From Brachybacterium tyrofermentans (GTDB lineage: Bacteria > Actinomycetota > Actinomycetes > Actinomycetales > Dermabacteraceae), in assembly GCF_014897585.1 (NCBI RefSeq), contig NZ_JABUXW010000017.1:39503-103502 (forward strand): 64,000 bases of DNA. The letters are read 5' to 3'. The notes under the pieces were generated by a model. It saw nothing but the letters and a program-made list of their open reading frames with translations. It was not told the origin of the DNA and did no database searches. Both the position numbers and the translations under genes were made by a program. Below, one piece after another: positions 8,519 to 16,568 of this stretch (position 1 is the stretch's first letter; each line of letters opens with the position of its first letter).

Positions 8519-10282
8519 ATGAACGCCGCACCGGATCCCTCGCCCCTCCTTCTCGCCTCGTGCACCGTCGACGCCGCCGAGGACGCGGCAGGCACGGCCG
8601 GGCTCGTGGCAGGCACGTCGAACACTGCACAGACCGCACAGACTGCAGGGACTGCAGGGACCACCGCCACGGCCTCGCTCTGGGAGCAGGCCTTCCCGGT
8701 GTCCGTCTGGCGCACCGTGCTCGGCGCGAGCACCGTCGTCGTGCAGGTCGAGGGCACCCGCGCCACCTTGTGGGGATCCCGGGACGGGCGTCGTCTCCCT
8801 CTGGGCCCCCTGGTCGACGGGCACCGGGAGATCTCGCTCGCCGCCGACGACCACGACTGGCTCTGGGTCGAGGGCGAGGTGCGCTCGGTGGCCTGGACGA
8901 CCGCACGTTCGATCACGACCCCGCAGGTCACCGTGGTGATGCCGACCTACCGCCGGGAGGCGGATGCGGTCGCGCAGGCCGCGCGTTTCGCCCGGATGCA
9001 GTGCGTGCAGCACGTGATCGTCGTGGACCAGGGCGACAGCCTCGCGGACCACGACGACTTCCGCCGGCTCCAGGGATCCTCCCCGGAGATCCAGCTGATC
9101 ACGCAGGCGAACCTGGGCGGTTCCGGGGGCTATGCCCGCGGCATGCGCGAATCCGAGAGGTTCCCGCAGGATGCCGTGCTGCTCTCGGACGACGACGCGA
9201 TCATCAGCGAGGAGTCGCTGCGCCGCATGGTGACCTTCCAGTCCCTCGCCGCGCAGCCCACCATCCTCGGCACGCCGCTGTTCTCCGCGCAGGACCCGAT
9301 GCGGCTGACGGCCCTGTCCGAGGCGGTGCGCGCGAACGACTTCCAGTGGCATGCGGCCGACGGGGTGCGCGGCCCCGTCGACCTCACCGGGACGTCGCCT
9401 GATCGCTGGACGTTCCTGCGTGCCCGCGGCGAGGCCAACTACACGGGATGGTGGGCGACGCTGCTCCCGCCCGGATCCGTCGCCGAGCTGGGCCTGCCGG
9501 CGCCGTTCTTCCTGAAGTGGGACGACGCTGAATACGGCCTGCGCGCCACCCGCCACGGCTACCGCCACGTGGTGCTGCCCGGGACGAGCGTGACGCATCC
9601 TCCGTGGGATGCGTTCCGTACGCAGATGTCCTGGACCTCGCGAGTCCTCCATCGCAACCGCCTGGCCACCGCCGCCGCGTATGACGCCGGTCGCGGCGTG
9701 ATCCTCTCCTCGCTGCTGCACCAGCTCAAGCACATCCTGTCCGGTCACCACCTGACCGCGACCCTCTGGGACCACGGCATCGACGCCTTCCTCGCCGGGC
9801 CGTCCAGCTGGCTGGGCCTGGATCTCGAGCGGGCGCGCGCCGACGGGCAGGAGCTGGTGACGCGGTGGAACGCTCGGAACCCGACCTCCGCGGATGCCCT
9901 GCCCACCCCGCGCGCCGCTCCCCTGCCGCTGGCTCCCGCGCTGCTGCGTGCCCTGCTGCGGATCGTCCGGCCCGATGCCGAGCCCCGGGTCGTGGTGGCG
10001 ATGACCGCCGAGCAGCTGCACTGGCGCACCGCGCTGGGCGCCGACGCCGTGATCATCACCGACGCGGGCGGCCCGGACGGCGCCGTCCACCTCGTGCGGG
10101 GGTCGACGGCCCGCCATCTCCTCACCCGGACCCTCGGACGCCACCTGCGGATGGCTCTGCGCTGGTCGTCGCTGCGCCGGCAGTACCGGCGGGACCTCCC
10201 GCGCGCCACCACCGAGGCGGCATGGGCCGAGCAGTTCGACCGGTCCGTCGCCCCGTCGCACGCCGAGAACGGGGGCTCATAG
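8519..10282 (+). CDS. GlfT2-like family 2 glycosyltransferase
   Basis: A 587-residue GT-A enzyme resembling the actinobacterial galactofuranosyltransferase GlfT2. After a beta-rich N-terminal domain (to about residue 135) comes PQVTVVMPTYRRE, then the metal-binding acidic cluster LLSDDDAII (about 221-229), and FLKWDDAEYGLRA (about 331-343), matching the WDDxE region that carries the GlfT2 catalytic base. A helical C-terminal domain follows. The family uses UDP-galactofuranose to extend surface galactan; here it sits with teichoic-acid genes, so the real donor may differ. ATG 8519 is preferred because upstream codons do not look coding, though no strong Shine-Dalgarno precedes it. Residues 37-48 (TAQTAQTAGTAG) come from a 9-base tandem repeat. 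Only 3 bases separate it from the next gene, so the two are probably co-transcribed. Confidence 0.75.
   Translation: MNAAPDPSPLLLASCTVDAAEDAAGTAGLVAGTSNTAQTAQTAGTAGTTATASLWEQAFPVSVWRTVLGASTVVVQVEGTRATLWGSRDGRRLPLGPLVDGHREISLAADDHDWLWVEGEVRSVAWTTARSITTPQVTVVMPTYRREADAVAQAARFARMQCVQHVIVVDQGDSLADHDDFRRLQGSSPEIQLITQANLGGSGGYARGMRESERFPQDAVLLSDDDAIISEESLRRMVTFQSLAAQPTILGTPLFSAQDPMRLTALSEAVRANDFQWHAADGVRGPVDLTGTSPDRWTFLRARGEANYTGWWATLLPPGSVAELGLPAPFFLKWDDAEYGLRATRHGYRHVVLPGTSVTHPPWDAFRTQMSWTSRVLHRNRLATAAAYDAGRGVILSSLLHQLKHILSGHHLTATLWDHGIDAFLAGPSSWLGLDLERARADGQELVTRWNARNPTSADALPTPRAAPLPLAPALLRALLRIVRPDAEPRVVVAMTAEQLHWRTALGADAVIITDAGGPDGAVHLVRGSTARHLLTRTLGRHLRMALRWSSLRRQYRRDLPRATTEAAWAEQFDRSVAPSHAENGGS
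8627..8662 (+). repeat. In-frame 9-base minisatellite (4 copies)
   Basis: Units GCACAGACC, GCACAGACT, GCAGGGACT and GCAGGGACC follow without gaps and encode (T/A)-Q/G-T steps in the glycosyltransferase N terminus. The unit length keeps frame, so copy-number change would only alter length. Confidence 0.7.
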
Positions 10283-10285
10283 GTC

Positions 10286-11548
10286 ATGCAGCCCCGGGAG
10301 AACACCCTGAACCGTCGCATCCGCAGCGCCGGTGGCAAGTTCCTGCGCAGATACGGCCTGCTGCCGGGCGGGATGCCCGATGGACTCGGGGACGACGCCA
10401 CCCTCCGCGACAGTGCGCTGGACGGCGAGGTGATCGTGTACTTCGCCGACACCGCCGACAGCCTCTACCAGCTGCGCGGCTGGTACGGGCCGCTGCGAGA
10501 GCTGCACCGTGCCCAGGGGGTGACCATCGTCTGCATGGACTCCCGGGTCGCGGCGACGATCCGGGAGGAGTCCGGACTGCCGGTGGTGACGATCGCGCAG
10601 GACGCGACGCTGGATGCGCTGATCATCCGCAGCGGCACGAAGCTGATCCTGTACGTGAACTACAACCCGTTGAACATGGCCCCGCTGCGGGCGCGCTCCG
10701 CACTGCACGTCTCCCTGCTCCACGGGGACTCCGACAAGGGCGTCTCCGTCTCGAACCAGGTCAAGGCGTACGACTACTCCTTCGTGGCGGGGCAGGCGGC
10801 GATCGACCGCTTCGCCCGGTACACGTCCCTGTTCGACGCCGAATCGCGCTGCATCGAGGTGGGCCGCCCCTCGCTGGACACCGACAGGGTGGAACCCGGC
10901 ACTGCTCAGCGGCGCGGCGACGATCCGGTGGTGCTGTACGCCCCCACCTGGGAGGGCGGGCAGGCGAGCGTCGCGTACAGCTCTCTGCAGACGCATGCCG
11001 ACGCCATGCTGCGCTCGCTGCTCGCGAAGGGCTATCGGATCATCTACCGCCCCCACCCGTTGACGGGCGTGCGCGTCCCGGAGTTCGGGGAGGCGGACCG
11101 CGCGGTGCGGGAGCTGCTCGAGGGCGGCTGGCACACCATCTCCGGCGATCGTGCGCTGCAGCGCGACTTCGCCGAGGCGGATCTGCTGATCTGCGACGTC
11201 TCCGCGGTGGCGAACGATTGGCTGGCCACGGGCAAGCCGGTGATCGTCACCCGCTCCGCCGGGGCCGATTCCCGCGATGCGGGCACCAGGATGCTCGAGG
11301 TGCTGCCGCGCCTGGACGCCGCCGATGCCGAGCATGCCGGGGAGATGGTCACCGAGCAGATCGAGGTCGATCCGGATCGCGAGGAGCGCCGGCGGCTGAC
11401 CGAGTACTACCTCGGCGACACCCGTCCCGGCGCCTCGCTGGCGCGCTTCCTCGCCGCCTGCCGCGACCTCAGCGCCCAGCGGGACGAGCTGTGGAAGCAG
11501 ATCACGGAGAACGAGCACCCCTCGGATCCGCGGACTGCGACCAGCTGA
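10286..11548 (+). CDS. CDP-glycerol/CDP-ribitol glycerophosphotransferase family
   Basis: A 420-residue enzyme of the TagF/TarF/TarL family, which transfers polyol phosphate from a CDP-polyol to a teichoic-acid chain at the inner membrane face. Diagnostic segments in order are SLLHGDSDKG (about 145-154) with the family HG motif, SFVAGQAAIDRF, a GRPSLD segment, VVLYAPTWEGG (about 212-222), IYRPHP, and LICDVSAVANDWL (about 302-314) that binds the CDP-polyol phosphate in TagF. No membrane segment is present and the protein is compact, like TarF-type rather than long polymerases. It starts 3 bases after the GlfT2-like gene. Because CDP-ribitol genes lie nearby at 14.2-15.5 kb, ribitol phosphate is a plausible substrate; glycerol phosphate cannot be excluded. 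It ends near an 8-base tandem repeat. Confidence 0.82.
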   Translation: MQPRENTLNRRIRSAGGKFLRRYGLLPGGMPDGLGDDATLRDSALDGEVIVYFADTADSLYQLRGWYGPLRELHRAQGVTIVCMDSRVAATIREESGLPVVTIAQDATLDALIIRSGTKLILYVNYNPLNMAPLRARSALHVSLLHGDSDKGVSVSNQVKAYDYSFVAGQAAIDRFARYTSLFDAESRCIEVGRPSLDTDRVEPGTAQRRGDDPVVLYAPTWEGGQASVAYSSLQTHADAMLRSLLAKGYRIIYRPHPLTGVRVPEFGEADRAVRELLEGGWHTISGDRALQRDFAEADLLICDVSAVANDWLATGKPVIVTRSAGADSRDAGTRMLEVLPRLDAADAEHAGEMVTEQIEVDPDREERRRLTEYYLGDTRPGASLARFLAACRDLSAQRDELWKQITENEHPSDPRTATS

Positions 11549-11592
11549 GCCGCGCGGGGCGCGACCTCGCTCCTACGACCCTGCGGCACTAT

Positions 11593-11640
11593 GGCTCTAC
11601 GGCTCTACGGCTCTACGGCTCTACGGCTCTACGGCTCTAC
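11593..11640. repeat. Six perfect copies of an 8-base repeat
   Basis: GGCTCTAC is repeated six times without error between two converging genes (stops at 11548 and 11657). The unit is not a multiple of three and lies outside genes. Perfect copies imply recent slippage. Confidence 0.9.
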
Positions 11641-11656
11641 GGCCAGATGGCCAGAC

Positions 11657-13549
11657 TCAGTGCTCCGGACGGCCTGCACGCCAGTAGCCCATGAAGGACA
11701 CCTGCTTGCGGTCCAGGCCGAGATCGCTCACCAGGTGCCGGCGCAGCGACTTGATGACGCCGGCTTCGCCTGCGAGCCAGGCGTAGAACGCGCCGTGCCC
11801 GGTCGTGGTCTCCCACAGGATCGAGGAGTCGACGTCGACGTCCTCGAGGGCCTCGGGATCCGCGGCGCCTGGTGAAGCATCTGTCGCGGCGCCGGTCGTG
11901 GCGTCGGCGGGTGCGCCCGCGCCCCGGAAGGCCTGGGCGTTCTCCCCCATGAGGCGCTGCACCTCGGCGGCGAGCAGCTCGCCGTGGGGTCGATCTCCCC
12001 GGGGCAGCCAGCGCACCTGAACCCCGGAGCGGGTGAGGATCCGCTGCTCGTCGGCGGCGTCCGGGACCTCCACGAGGGCATGCCCCGTGATGGAGGCCGG
12101 CAGCGATTCGAGGATCGAGCCGATGGCCGGGAGCGCGGTCTCGTCCCCCACGAGGAGCACGGTGCGGGCGGTGCCCGGTCGGAACTCGATGCCGGCGTAG
12201 TCGGGGCCCACGAGGTGCTTGTTCGGGCCGAGCATGGAGATGGTGTCCCCCACCTGCGCCTGCTGCGCCCATCGGGCCGCGACGCCGCTGCCCTGCGTCA
12301 CCTCCGGCTCGAGGTGGAGCACGAAGTCGACGTCGATCTCGGGGTGCTCGCCGTGGCTGCCGGGATGACCGGCCGCGCGGGCTTCGCGCACGGTGTAGGT
12401 GCGCATCCAGCCGCGGTCGAGAGGATCGATCTGCAGCCACGTGCGGTACCACTCGTGCTGGGTCGCCGGATCGATCAGGCCGCCCGGCCGTACGGAAGCG
12501 AAGTGGTCCCGGCTCGTCTCGGGCCCGGGGACGATCAGCTTGATGCGCATGTCCAGGGGATGGCAGTTGGCCCCGAAGTGGACCAGATCCGGACCCGTGA
12601 AGGTGAAGCGCACCAGGTTCTTCCCCAGCTGCTGACGGGCGGCGACGGTGAGCTCGAAGGCGAGCAGGGGGCTGTGCTCGAGAGCGGGGGCCAGGTCGGT
12701 GACTGGCGCTGACGGGTCGGCGGTGATCGTGGTCATGGCGTCCTCCTCGGAGGCGTCGTGGTGGGAGCGCCCTCGCCCGCGGGGCAGCACCATGGGCGTG
12801 CCCGAGTGGGGGTCCGGGGCGATATGGCAGTCGAGGGCGAAGACGTCGTGCACCATCTGCTCGGTGATGACGTCGGCCGGCGGGCCCTCGACATGGATAC
12901 GGCCGTCCTTGACGGCGATCAGGTGATCGGCGTAGCGGGCCGCGAGATTGAGATCGTGCAGGACGATGCCGACGGTGGTGCCCCGCTCACGGTTGAGGTC
13001 GCGCACCACGTCCAGGACATCGAGCTGATGGGTGAGGTCGAGGAAGGTCGTGGGCTCGTCGAGCAGCAGCACCTCGGTCTGCTGGGCGAGCGCCATGGCG
13101 ATCCAGACGCGTTGCCGCTGCCCGCCGGAGAGCTCCGCGACGGGTCGGTCCTGCAGATCTGTGGTGCGGGTCGCCGCCAGGGCATCCTGCACGGCCTGCT
13201 CGTCGTCCTCGCTCCACTGCGAGAAGAGACCCTGATGGGGGAAGCGGCCGCGGGCGATGAGCTCGCGCACCGTGACGCCGTCGGGGGCGGGCGGGGACTG
13301 CGGGAGCAGACCGAGCCGCCGGGCGAGCTCCTTGCCGGCGAGGGCGTGGATGTCCTTGCCATCGAGCACGACGTCGCCTCCGCGCGGGGCCATCAGCCGG
13401 GACAGGCCGCGCAGCACGGTGGACTTGCCGCAGCCGTTGGCGCCGACGATGATCGTGATCTGCCCTTCGGGCAAGGTCAGATCGAGGTCGCGGACGACCT
13501 CCCGACGGTCGTAGGCCAGGTGCAGCCCTCGAGCTTGGACCAGTGCCAT
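11657..13549 (-). CDS. Fused siderophore ABC ATPase and siderophore-interacting reductase
   Basis: One uninterrupted 630-codon frame joins two iron-uptake proteins. Residues 1-270 are a FecE/FhuC-type importer ATPase: Walker A GANGCGKST (about 35-43), signature LSGGQRQRVWIAMALAQ (about 138-154), Walker B LLLDEPT, and the H-loop region IVLHDLNLA. Residues 272-630 are a siderophore-interacting protein of the ViuB type, which uses FAD and NAD(P)H to reduce ferric-siderophore in the cytoplasm; MRTYTVREAR (about 391-400) is the FAD-binding RxYT motif and the C terminus ends SFMGYWRAGRPEH as in the family. In most genomes these are separate genes. An internal ATG at 12736 keeps a strong Shine-Dalgarno. 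Start ATG 13549 has GGAAGG upstream. A DtxR-like box lies about 105 bases upstream. The fusion rests on this sequence being correct. Confidence 0.85.
   Translation of the reverse strand: MALVQARGLHLAYDRREVVRDLDLTLPEGQITIIVGANGCGKSTVLRGLSRLMAPRGGDVVLDGKDIHALAGKELARRLGLLPQSPPAPDGVTVRELIARGRFPHQGLFSQWSEDDEQAVQDALAATRTTDLQDRPVAELSGGQRQRVWIAMALAQQTEVLLLDEPTTFLDLTHQLDVLDVVRDLNRERGTTVGIVLHDLNLAARYADHLIAVKDGRIHVEGPPADVITEQMVHDVFALDCHIAPDPHSGTPMVLPRGRGRSHHDASEEDAMTTITADPSAPVTDLAPALEHSPLLAFELTVAARQQLGKNLVRFTFTGPDLVHFGANCHPLDMRIKLIVPGPETSRDHFASVRPGGLIDPATQHEWYRTWLQIDPLDRGWMRTYTVREARAAGHPGSHGEHPEIDVDFVLHLEPEVTQGSGVAARWAQQAQVGDTISMLGPNKHLVGPDYAGIEFRPGTARTVLLVGDETALPAIGSILESLPASITGHALVEVPDAADEQRILTRSGVQVRWLPRGDRPHGELLAAEVQRLMGENAQAFRGAGAPADATTGAATDASPGAADPEALEDVDVDSSILWETTTGHGAFYAWLAGEAGVIKSLRRHLVSDLGLDRKQVSFMGYWRAGRPEH
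12734..12747 (-). promoter_or_regulatory. Internal ribosome binding site and ATG at the fusion joint
   Basis: On the minus strand CGAGGAGGACGCC is followed by ATG at 12736, in frame with the siderophore-interacting domain. AGGAGG lies 6 bases from the ATG, better than the signal before the outer start at 13549. Free reductase domain may therefore be made in addition to the fusion. Confidence 0.6.
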
Positions 13550-13651
13550 CAGCCGACCACCTTCCCGTCGCAAGGATCTCCGTGGCATCCACGGTCCGTC
13601 GGGGTCGGAGACTCTCCCCGCACCGGGACGCCCCCGCGCACCGATGTGCGA

Positions 13652-13670
13652 TGAGGCAAGCCTGACCTTA
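13652..13670 (-). promoter_or_regulatory. DtxR/IdeR-type iron box
   Basis: TGAGGCAAGCCTGACCTTA (plus strand) matches the 19-base DtxR/IdeR consensus TWAGGTTAGSCTAACCTWA at about 15 positions, including both AGG/CCT arms and the central AGCCT. It lies about 105 bases upstream of the start of the fused ferric-siderophore gene, and on the minus strand overlaps a possible -10 (AATAAG, with TTGCGT 16 bases upstream). Iron-loaded repressor would be expected to block transcription here. Confidence 0.7.
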
Positions 13671-13817
13671 TTCCGCAAGGCGCAGGTGACGCAATTGCCG
13701 TCCATGGTGGAGATCGCCGTCTCCGCCATCGATGCACGCCGCAGGCCTGGGCACTCGCGGTGACGTGAGCGGGATCACGCGGACAGGGCCTTGGGGCCGG
13801 GTCCGGGGCGGGGCCAC

Positions 13818-13928
13818 AGCGCGGGACCATAGCGCGGGACCATAGCGCGGAGCCATCGGGACGTGGTCGCAGAGCCGCCGCAGGGTCGCCGCAAGGCCGC
13901 CGCGGGGCCGCCGCGGGGCCGCCGCGGG
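13818..13928. repeat. Two short tandem-repeat blocks
   Basis: Block one (13818-13856) is three 13-base units of AGCGCGGGACCAT, the third with two changes. Block two (13896-13928) is three perfect 11-base units of GCCGCCGCGGG. Neither unit is a multiple of three, consistent with non-coding DNA. Confidence 0.8.
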
Positions 13929-14156
13929 GCGGGTGCCCCCCGAGGGCGTGGCCTCCGGCAGGCCCTGCGGCGACCGTGAGAGGAACCACGGATTCCGTCG
14001 GCTCTCCGCGAGCCGCAGAACAAAAGCCCATCGACCTCGTACAGTGAACATCGAGGGTCGCGCCGGTTGCGGCCCAGTGAACTCGACGGATGCGGTTCCT
14101 GCAGATGACCGTCGGTCATCCGGCAGCGCCGCCGACCCGCACGAAGGAACGACTCT

Positions 14157-14843
14157 ATGTACTCACTCATTCTCCTCAATGGCGGAATAGGCAGCCGAAC
14201 GGGCGCAAGTCAGCCCAAGCAGCTCCTGAAGCTCCGCGGTATCCCGATCCTGGTCTACGCACTCGTCACGGCCGACCGTGTCGAGCAGATCTCCCAGATC
14301 GTGGTCAACTACCCGCCGCAGTGGCGGGAGCAGATCGAGGAGGTCCTCGAGGCCTACGCGATCTCGACCCCGGTCACCCTGGTGGAAGCCGGCGACTCCC
14401 GGCATTCCTCGGTCGCCGCGATGCTCCCGCATTGCACCAACGACGACGTGATCATCCACGAGTCCGCTCGCCCGCTGGTGCGCGAGAGCGACTTCCGCGG
14501 ATTGATCGAGTCCAAGCACAAGAACGTCTCGCTGATGTCCGAGATCTCCTTCACGGTGGCTCCGGTCGACCCGGAGACCTCCGAGGTCACCGGGTCCCTG
14601 GACCGCGACCGACTGCGCAACGTCCAGCTGCCGCAGAAGTTCTCGAAGTCCGACCTCGAGGCGTCGCACGAGCGCGCCGTGAACGAAGGCATCGAGTTCA
14701 CCGAGGACGCCACCCTGGTGGCGGACAGCGGGTTCCCCGTCCACTTCATCGATGGCTCGGACGAGAACTTCAAGGTCACCACCAGCACCGATCTGAAGAT
14801 GGCAGGGTTCCTCCTGCGACCGGAGGAGGACGACGATGAGTAA
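14157..14843 (+). CDS. tarI: IspD/TarI-type D-ribitol-5-phosphate cytidylyltransferase
   Basis: A 228-residue nucleotidyltransferase. The N terminus MYSLILLNGGIGSRTGASQPKQ carries the family's G-G-x-G-x-R-x(n)-P-K-Q nucleotide-binding loop, with KQLLKLRGIPIL following. DDVIIHESARPLV (about 99-111) corresponds to the IspD/TarI H-D/E-A-x-R-P segment, here HESARP, and the tail EDATLVADSGFPVHFIDGSDENFKVTT fits the E-D...G...K-I/V-T-T ending. TarI makes CDP-ribitol from ribitol 5-phosphate and CTP; IspD makes CDP-methylerythritol. TarI is favoured because the gene overlaps by 8 bases with a short-chain dehydrogenase, the pairing known from Bcs1/Acs1-type CDP-ribitol synthases, and teichoic-acid genes surround it. 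A Shine-Dalgarno GAAGGA precedes the ATG. Confidence 0.8.
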   Translation: MYSLILLNGGIGSRTGASQPKQLLKLRGIPILVYALVTADRVEQISQIVVNYPPQWREQIEEVLEAYAISTPVTLVEAGDSRHSSVAAMLPHCTNDDVIIHESARPLVRESDFRGLIESKHKNVSLMSEISFTVAPVDPETSEVTGSLDRDRLRNVQLPQKFSKSDLEASHERAVNEGIEFTEDATLVADSGFPVHFIDGSDENFKVTTSTDLKMAGFLLRPEEDDDE

Positions 14844-15543
14844 GACTGCACTCGTGACCGGGGCGTCGCGCGGCATCGGCTTCGAGACCACCCGCCGGTT
14901 CATCCTGAACCACGACGACATCACCACCGTGGTCATGTTCGCCCGTGACTCGGAGGACTTCGACAACAACGTGAAGGAGCTCGAGAAGGAGCTCCCGATC
15001 GGCCGCAAGCTCGTGCCGTACAAGGTCGACGTCGGCGATCGGTCGGCACTGAAGAAGGCCGTGAAGCGCGCCTATGACGAGGTCGGCAACATCGACATCC
15101 TCGTCAACAACGCCGGCTACACCAATCCGGTGCCGCTCCAGCAGGTCAAGATGGCCGACTTCGAGAAGACGATGGAGGTGAACGTCTACGCGCCGTTCAC
15201 GATCATCAAGGCGCTGCTGAACCGCGGCAACACGTTCGATCTCATCGTCAACATCGCTTCGACCGCCGGCATCAACGGCCGGTCCGGCTGGCTGACCTAC
15301 TCGGCCTCCAAGGCCGCAGTGATCAACATGAGCCAGGTGATGCGCGAGGAGCTGTCGATCTACGGCACCCGCGTGGTGTGCCTCTCCCCCGGCCGCACCG
15401 CGACCGCTCTGCGCAAGACCCTCGCACCTGACGAGGATCCGACGACGATCATGCAGCCCGAGCACGTCGCTCAGGTGATCAGCACGCTGTCGTCCTCCGT
15501 CGGCAAGTTCATCGACTCGGAGAACATCGTCGTGCGGCAATGA
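14836..15543 (+). CDS. Short-chain dehydrogenase, probable ribulose-5-phosphate reductase
   Basis: A 235-residue Rossmann-fold SDR. TGASRGIGFE (about 8-17) is the dinucleotide-binding TGxxxGxG motif, LVNNAGYT (about 89-96) is the NNAG motif, and SxnYxxxK is seen as Ser in NIASTAG (about 138) with YSASK (about 155-159). A tail with VCLSPGRTAT gives the usual PG motif. It overlaps the cytidylyltransferase by 8 bases (ATGAGTAA), so expression is coupled. In Bcs1/Acs1 of encapsulated bacteria the same two domains are fused and convert ribulose 5-phosphate to ribitol 5-phosphate with NADPH and then to CDP-ribitol; the separate gene pair here should do the same. Specificity is inferred from context. 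It ends 47 bases before a strong hairpin. Confidence 0.75.
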   Translation: MSKTALVTGASRGIGFETTRRFILNHDDITTVVMFARDSEDFDNNVKELEKELPIGRKLVPYKVDVGDRSALKKAVKRAYDEVGNIDILVNNAGYTNPVPLQQVKMADFEKTMEVNVYAPFTIIKALLNRGNTFDLIVNIASTAGINGRSGWLTYSASKAAVINMSQVMREELSIYGTRVVCLSPGRTATALRKTLAPDEDPTTIMQPEHVAQVISTLSSSVGKFIDSENIVVRQ

Positions 15544-15590
15544 GCCTCCTGCTCTGAGCACGACCTCGCGCTGATCTCTCGGCGCATGAC

Positions 15591-15629
15591 GAGGGCGTGG
15601 CACCGATCCAGGATCGGTGCCACGCCCTC
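15591..15629. terminator. Bidirectional hairpin between convergent operons
   Basis: Nineteen-base arms beginning GAGGGCGTGGCACC are exact complements around a single A, giving a long GC stem between the SDR gene (plus) and tagH (minus). No U-tract, as is common in actinobacterial terminators. Confidence 0.8.
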
Positions 15630-15704
15630 GGTCTATGCGAGGCATGCAGGGACGTGCAGAGAGTCGCCTGTGCGCGTCCTGCGGCGACGAAGGCCGCCGA
15701 CGAG

Positions 15705-16568
15705 TCAGCTCTTGGCCTTGGCCGCCTTCTTGGACTCCGCCACGAACTGCTTGTACCGGCCGCAGACCTCTTCCGGGTCACCATCCATCACGAGCTTGCC
15801 CTCGTGGACCCACAGCACACGACTGCACATGTTCTGGATGGTGCCGAGCGAGTGGCTGACCAGGAACACGGTGCCGGCGGATTCACGCACCGAGTCCATC
15901 TTCGCCTTGCTCTTGGCCCGGAAGGCGGCATCGCCCGTGGCGAGAGCTTCGTCGATCATGAGGATGTCCGGAACAGCAGAGGCGGAGATGGCGAAGCGCA
16001 GGCGCGCACCCATGCCGGAGGAGTAGGCCTTCATCGGCAGGTTCACGAATTCACCGAGGTCGGCGAAGTCCACGATCTCTTGATAGCGCTCTTCGACTTC
16101 CTTGGTGGTCAGGCCGAGCGCGAGCGCGCCGATCATGATGTTGCGCTCGCCCGTGAGGTCCTTCATGAGCACGGCGTTCACGCCCAGCAAGGACGGGCTG
16201 CTGGCCACGTGCACGGTGCCAGCGGCCGGCGGGATGAGCCCGGCGATCGCGCGCAGCAGGGTGGACTTGCCCGATCCGTTCACGCCGATGATCCCGATGG
16301 ACTCACCATGCTTGGCGGCGAAGGTGATGCCACGCACCGCCTTGACCTCGCGCACGGGAGGCTGGCGGGCACCGCGCCGCAGCAGCTTCTGCAACGGCCC
16401 CTGCTTGTCGCCAGGGCCGTGCCCCACCTTCTTCGCACCGAAGACTCGGTAGGTGACGTGCAGGTCGTTGACGAGCAGGGAGAGGTGGTCGGACGGGGCG
16501 GCAACGACCGGCCCGCCCTCGAGGTCCTCCGGATCGATCTCGAAATCGACTTCTTCAGCTTCAGTCAC
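15705..16568 (-). CDS. tagH: Wall teichoic acid exporter ATPase TagH-like
   Basis: A 287-residue ABC ATPase. Residues 1-75 are a preface with an acidic start and HLSLLVNDLHVTYRVFG, then Walker A GVNGSGKST (about 95-103), a signature read as AYSSGMGARLRFA (about 181-193), Walker B ILMIDEAL (about 203-210) and a switch His in FLVSHS. The YSSGM signature is typical of ATPases that export teichoic acids and O-antigens. It pairs with the permease upstream (8-base overlap, GTG start) to move completed lipid-linked polymer out of the cell. The long C-terminal extension seen in Bacillus TagH is absent. The last residues are Lys/Ala rich (ESKKAAKAKS). The gene converges on the CDP-ribitol pair across a strong hairpin. 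Confidence 0.88.
   Translation of the reverse strand: MTEAEEVDFEIDPEDLEGGPVVAAPSDHLSLLVNDLHVTYRVFGAKKVGHGPGDKQGPLQKLLRRGARQPPVREVKAVRGITFAAKHGESIGIIGVNGSGKSTLLRAIAGLIPPAAGTVHVASSPSLLGVNAVLMKDLTGERNIMIGALALGLTTKEVEERYQEIVDFADLGEFVNLPMKAYSSGMGARLRFAISASAVPDILMIDEALATGDAAFRAKSKAKMDSVRESAGTVFLVSHSLGTIQNMCSRVLWVHEGKLVMDGDPEEVCGRYKQFVAESKKAAKAKS

Larger units (their letters stand above)
13550..14156. other. 607-base divergent intergenic region
   Basis: It separates the iron fusion gene (minus) from the CDP-ribitol genes (plus). It holds the DtxR-like box at 13652-13670, three 13-base units of AGCGCGGGACCAT at 13818-13856 (last copy degenerate), and three 11-base units of GCCGCCGCGGG at 13896-13928. 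Open frames across the GC repeats (up to 160 codons) are Pro/Arg/Gly-rich with no start signal and are rejected as genes. The plus-strand gene is preceded by GAAGGA 8 bases before its ATG at 14157. Confidence 0.6.

Noticed and set aside
13735..14050. Pro/Arg-rich frames in the divergent gap
   Set aside because: They run through GC tandem repeats, have no ribosome site and no recognisable domain.
14836..15543. TarJ-type ribulose-5-phosphate reductase
   Set aside because: TarJ is a zinc-dependent medium-chain enzyme of about 340 residues; this is a 235-residue SDR with TGASRGIG and YSASK motifs.
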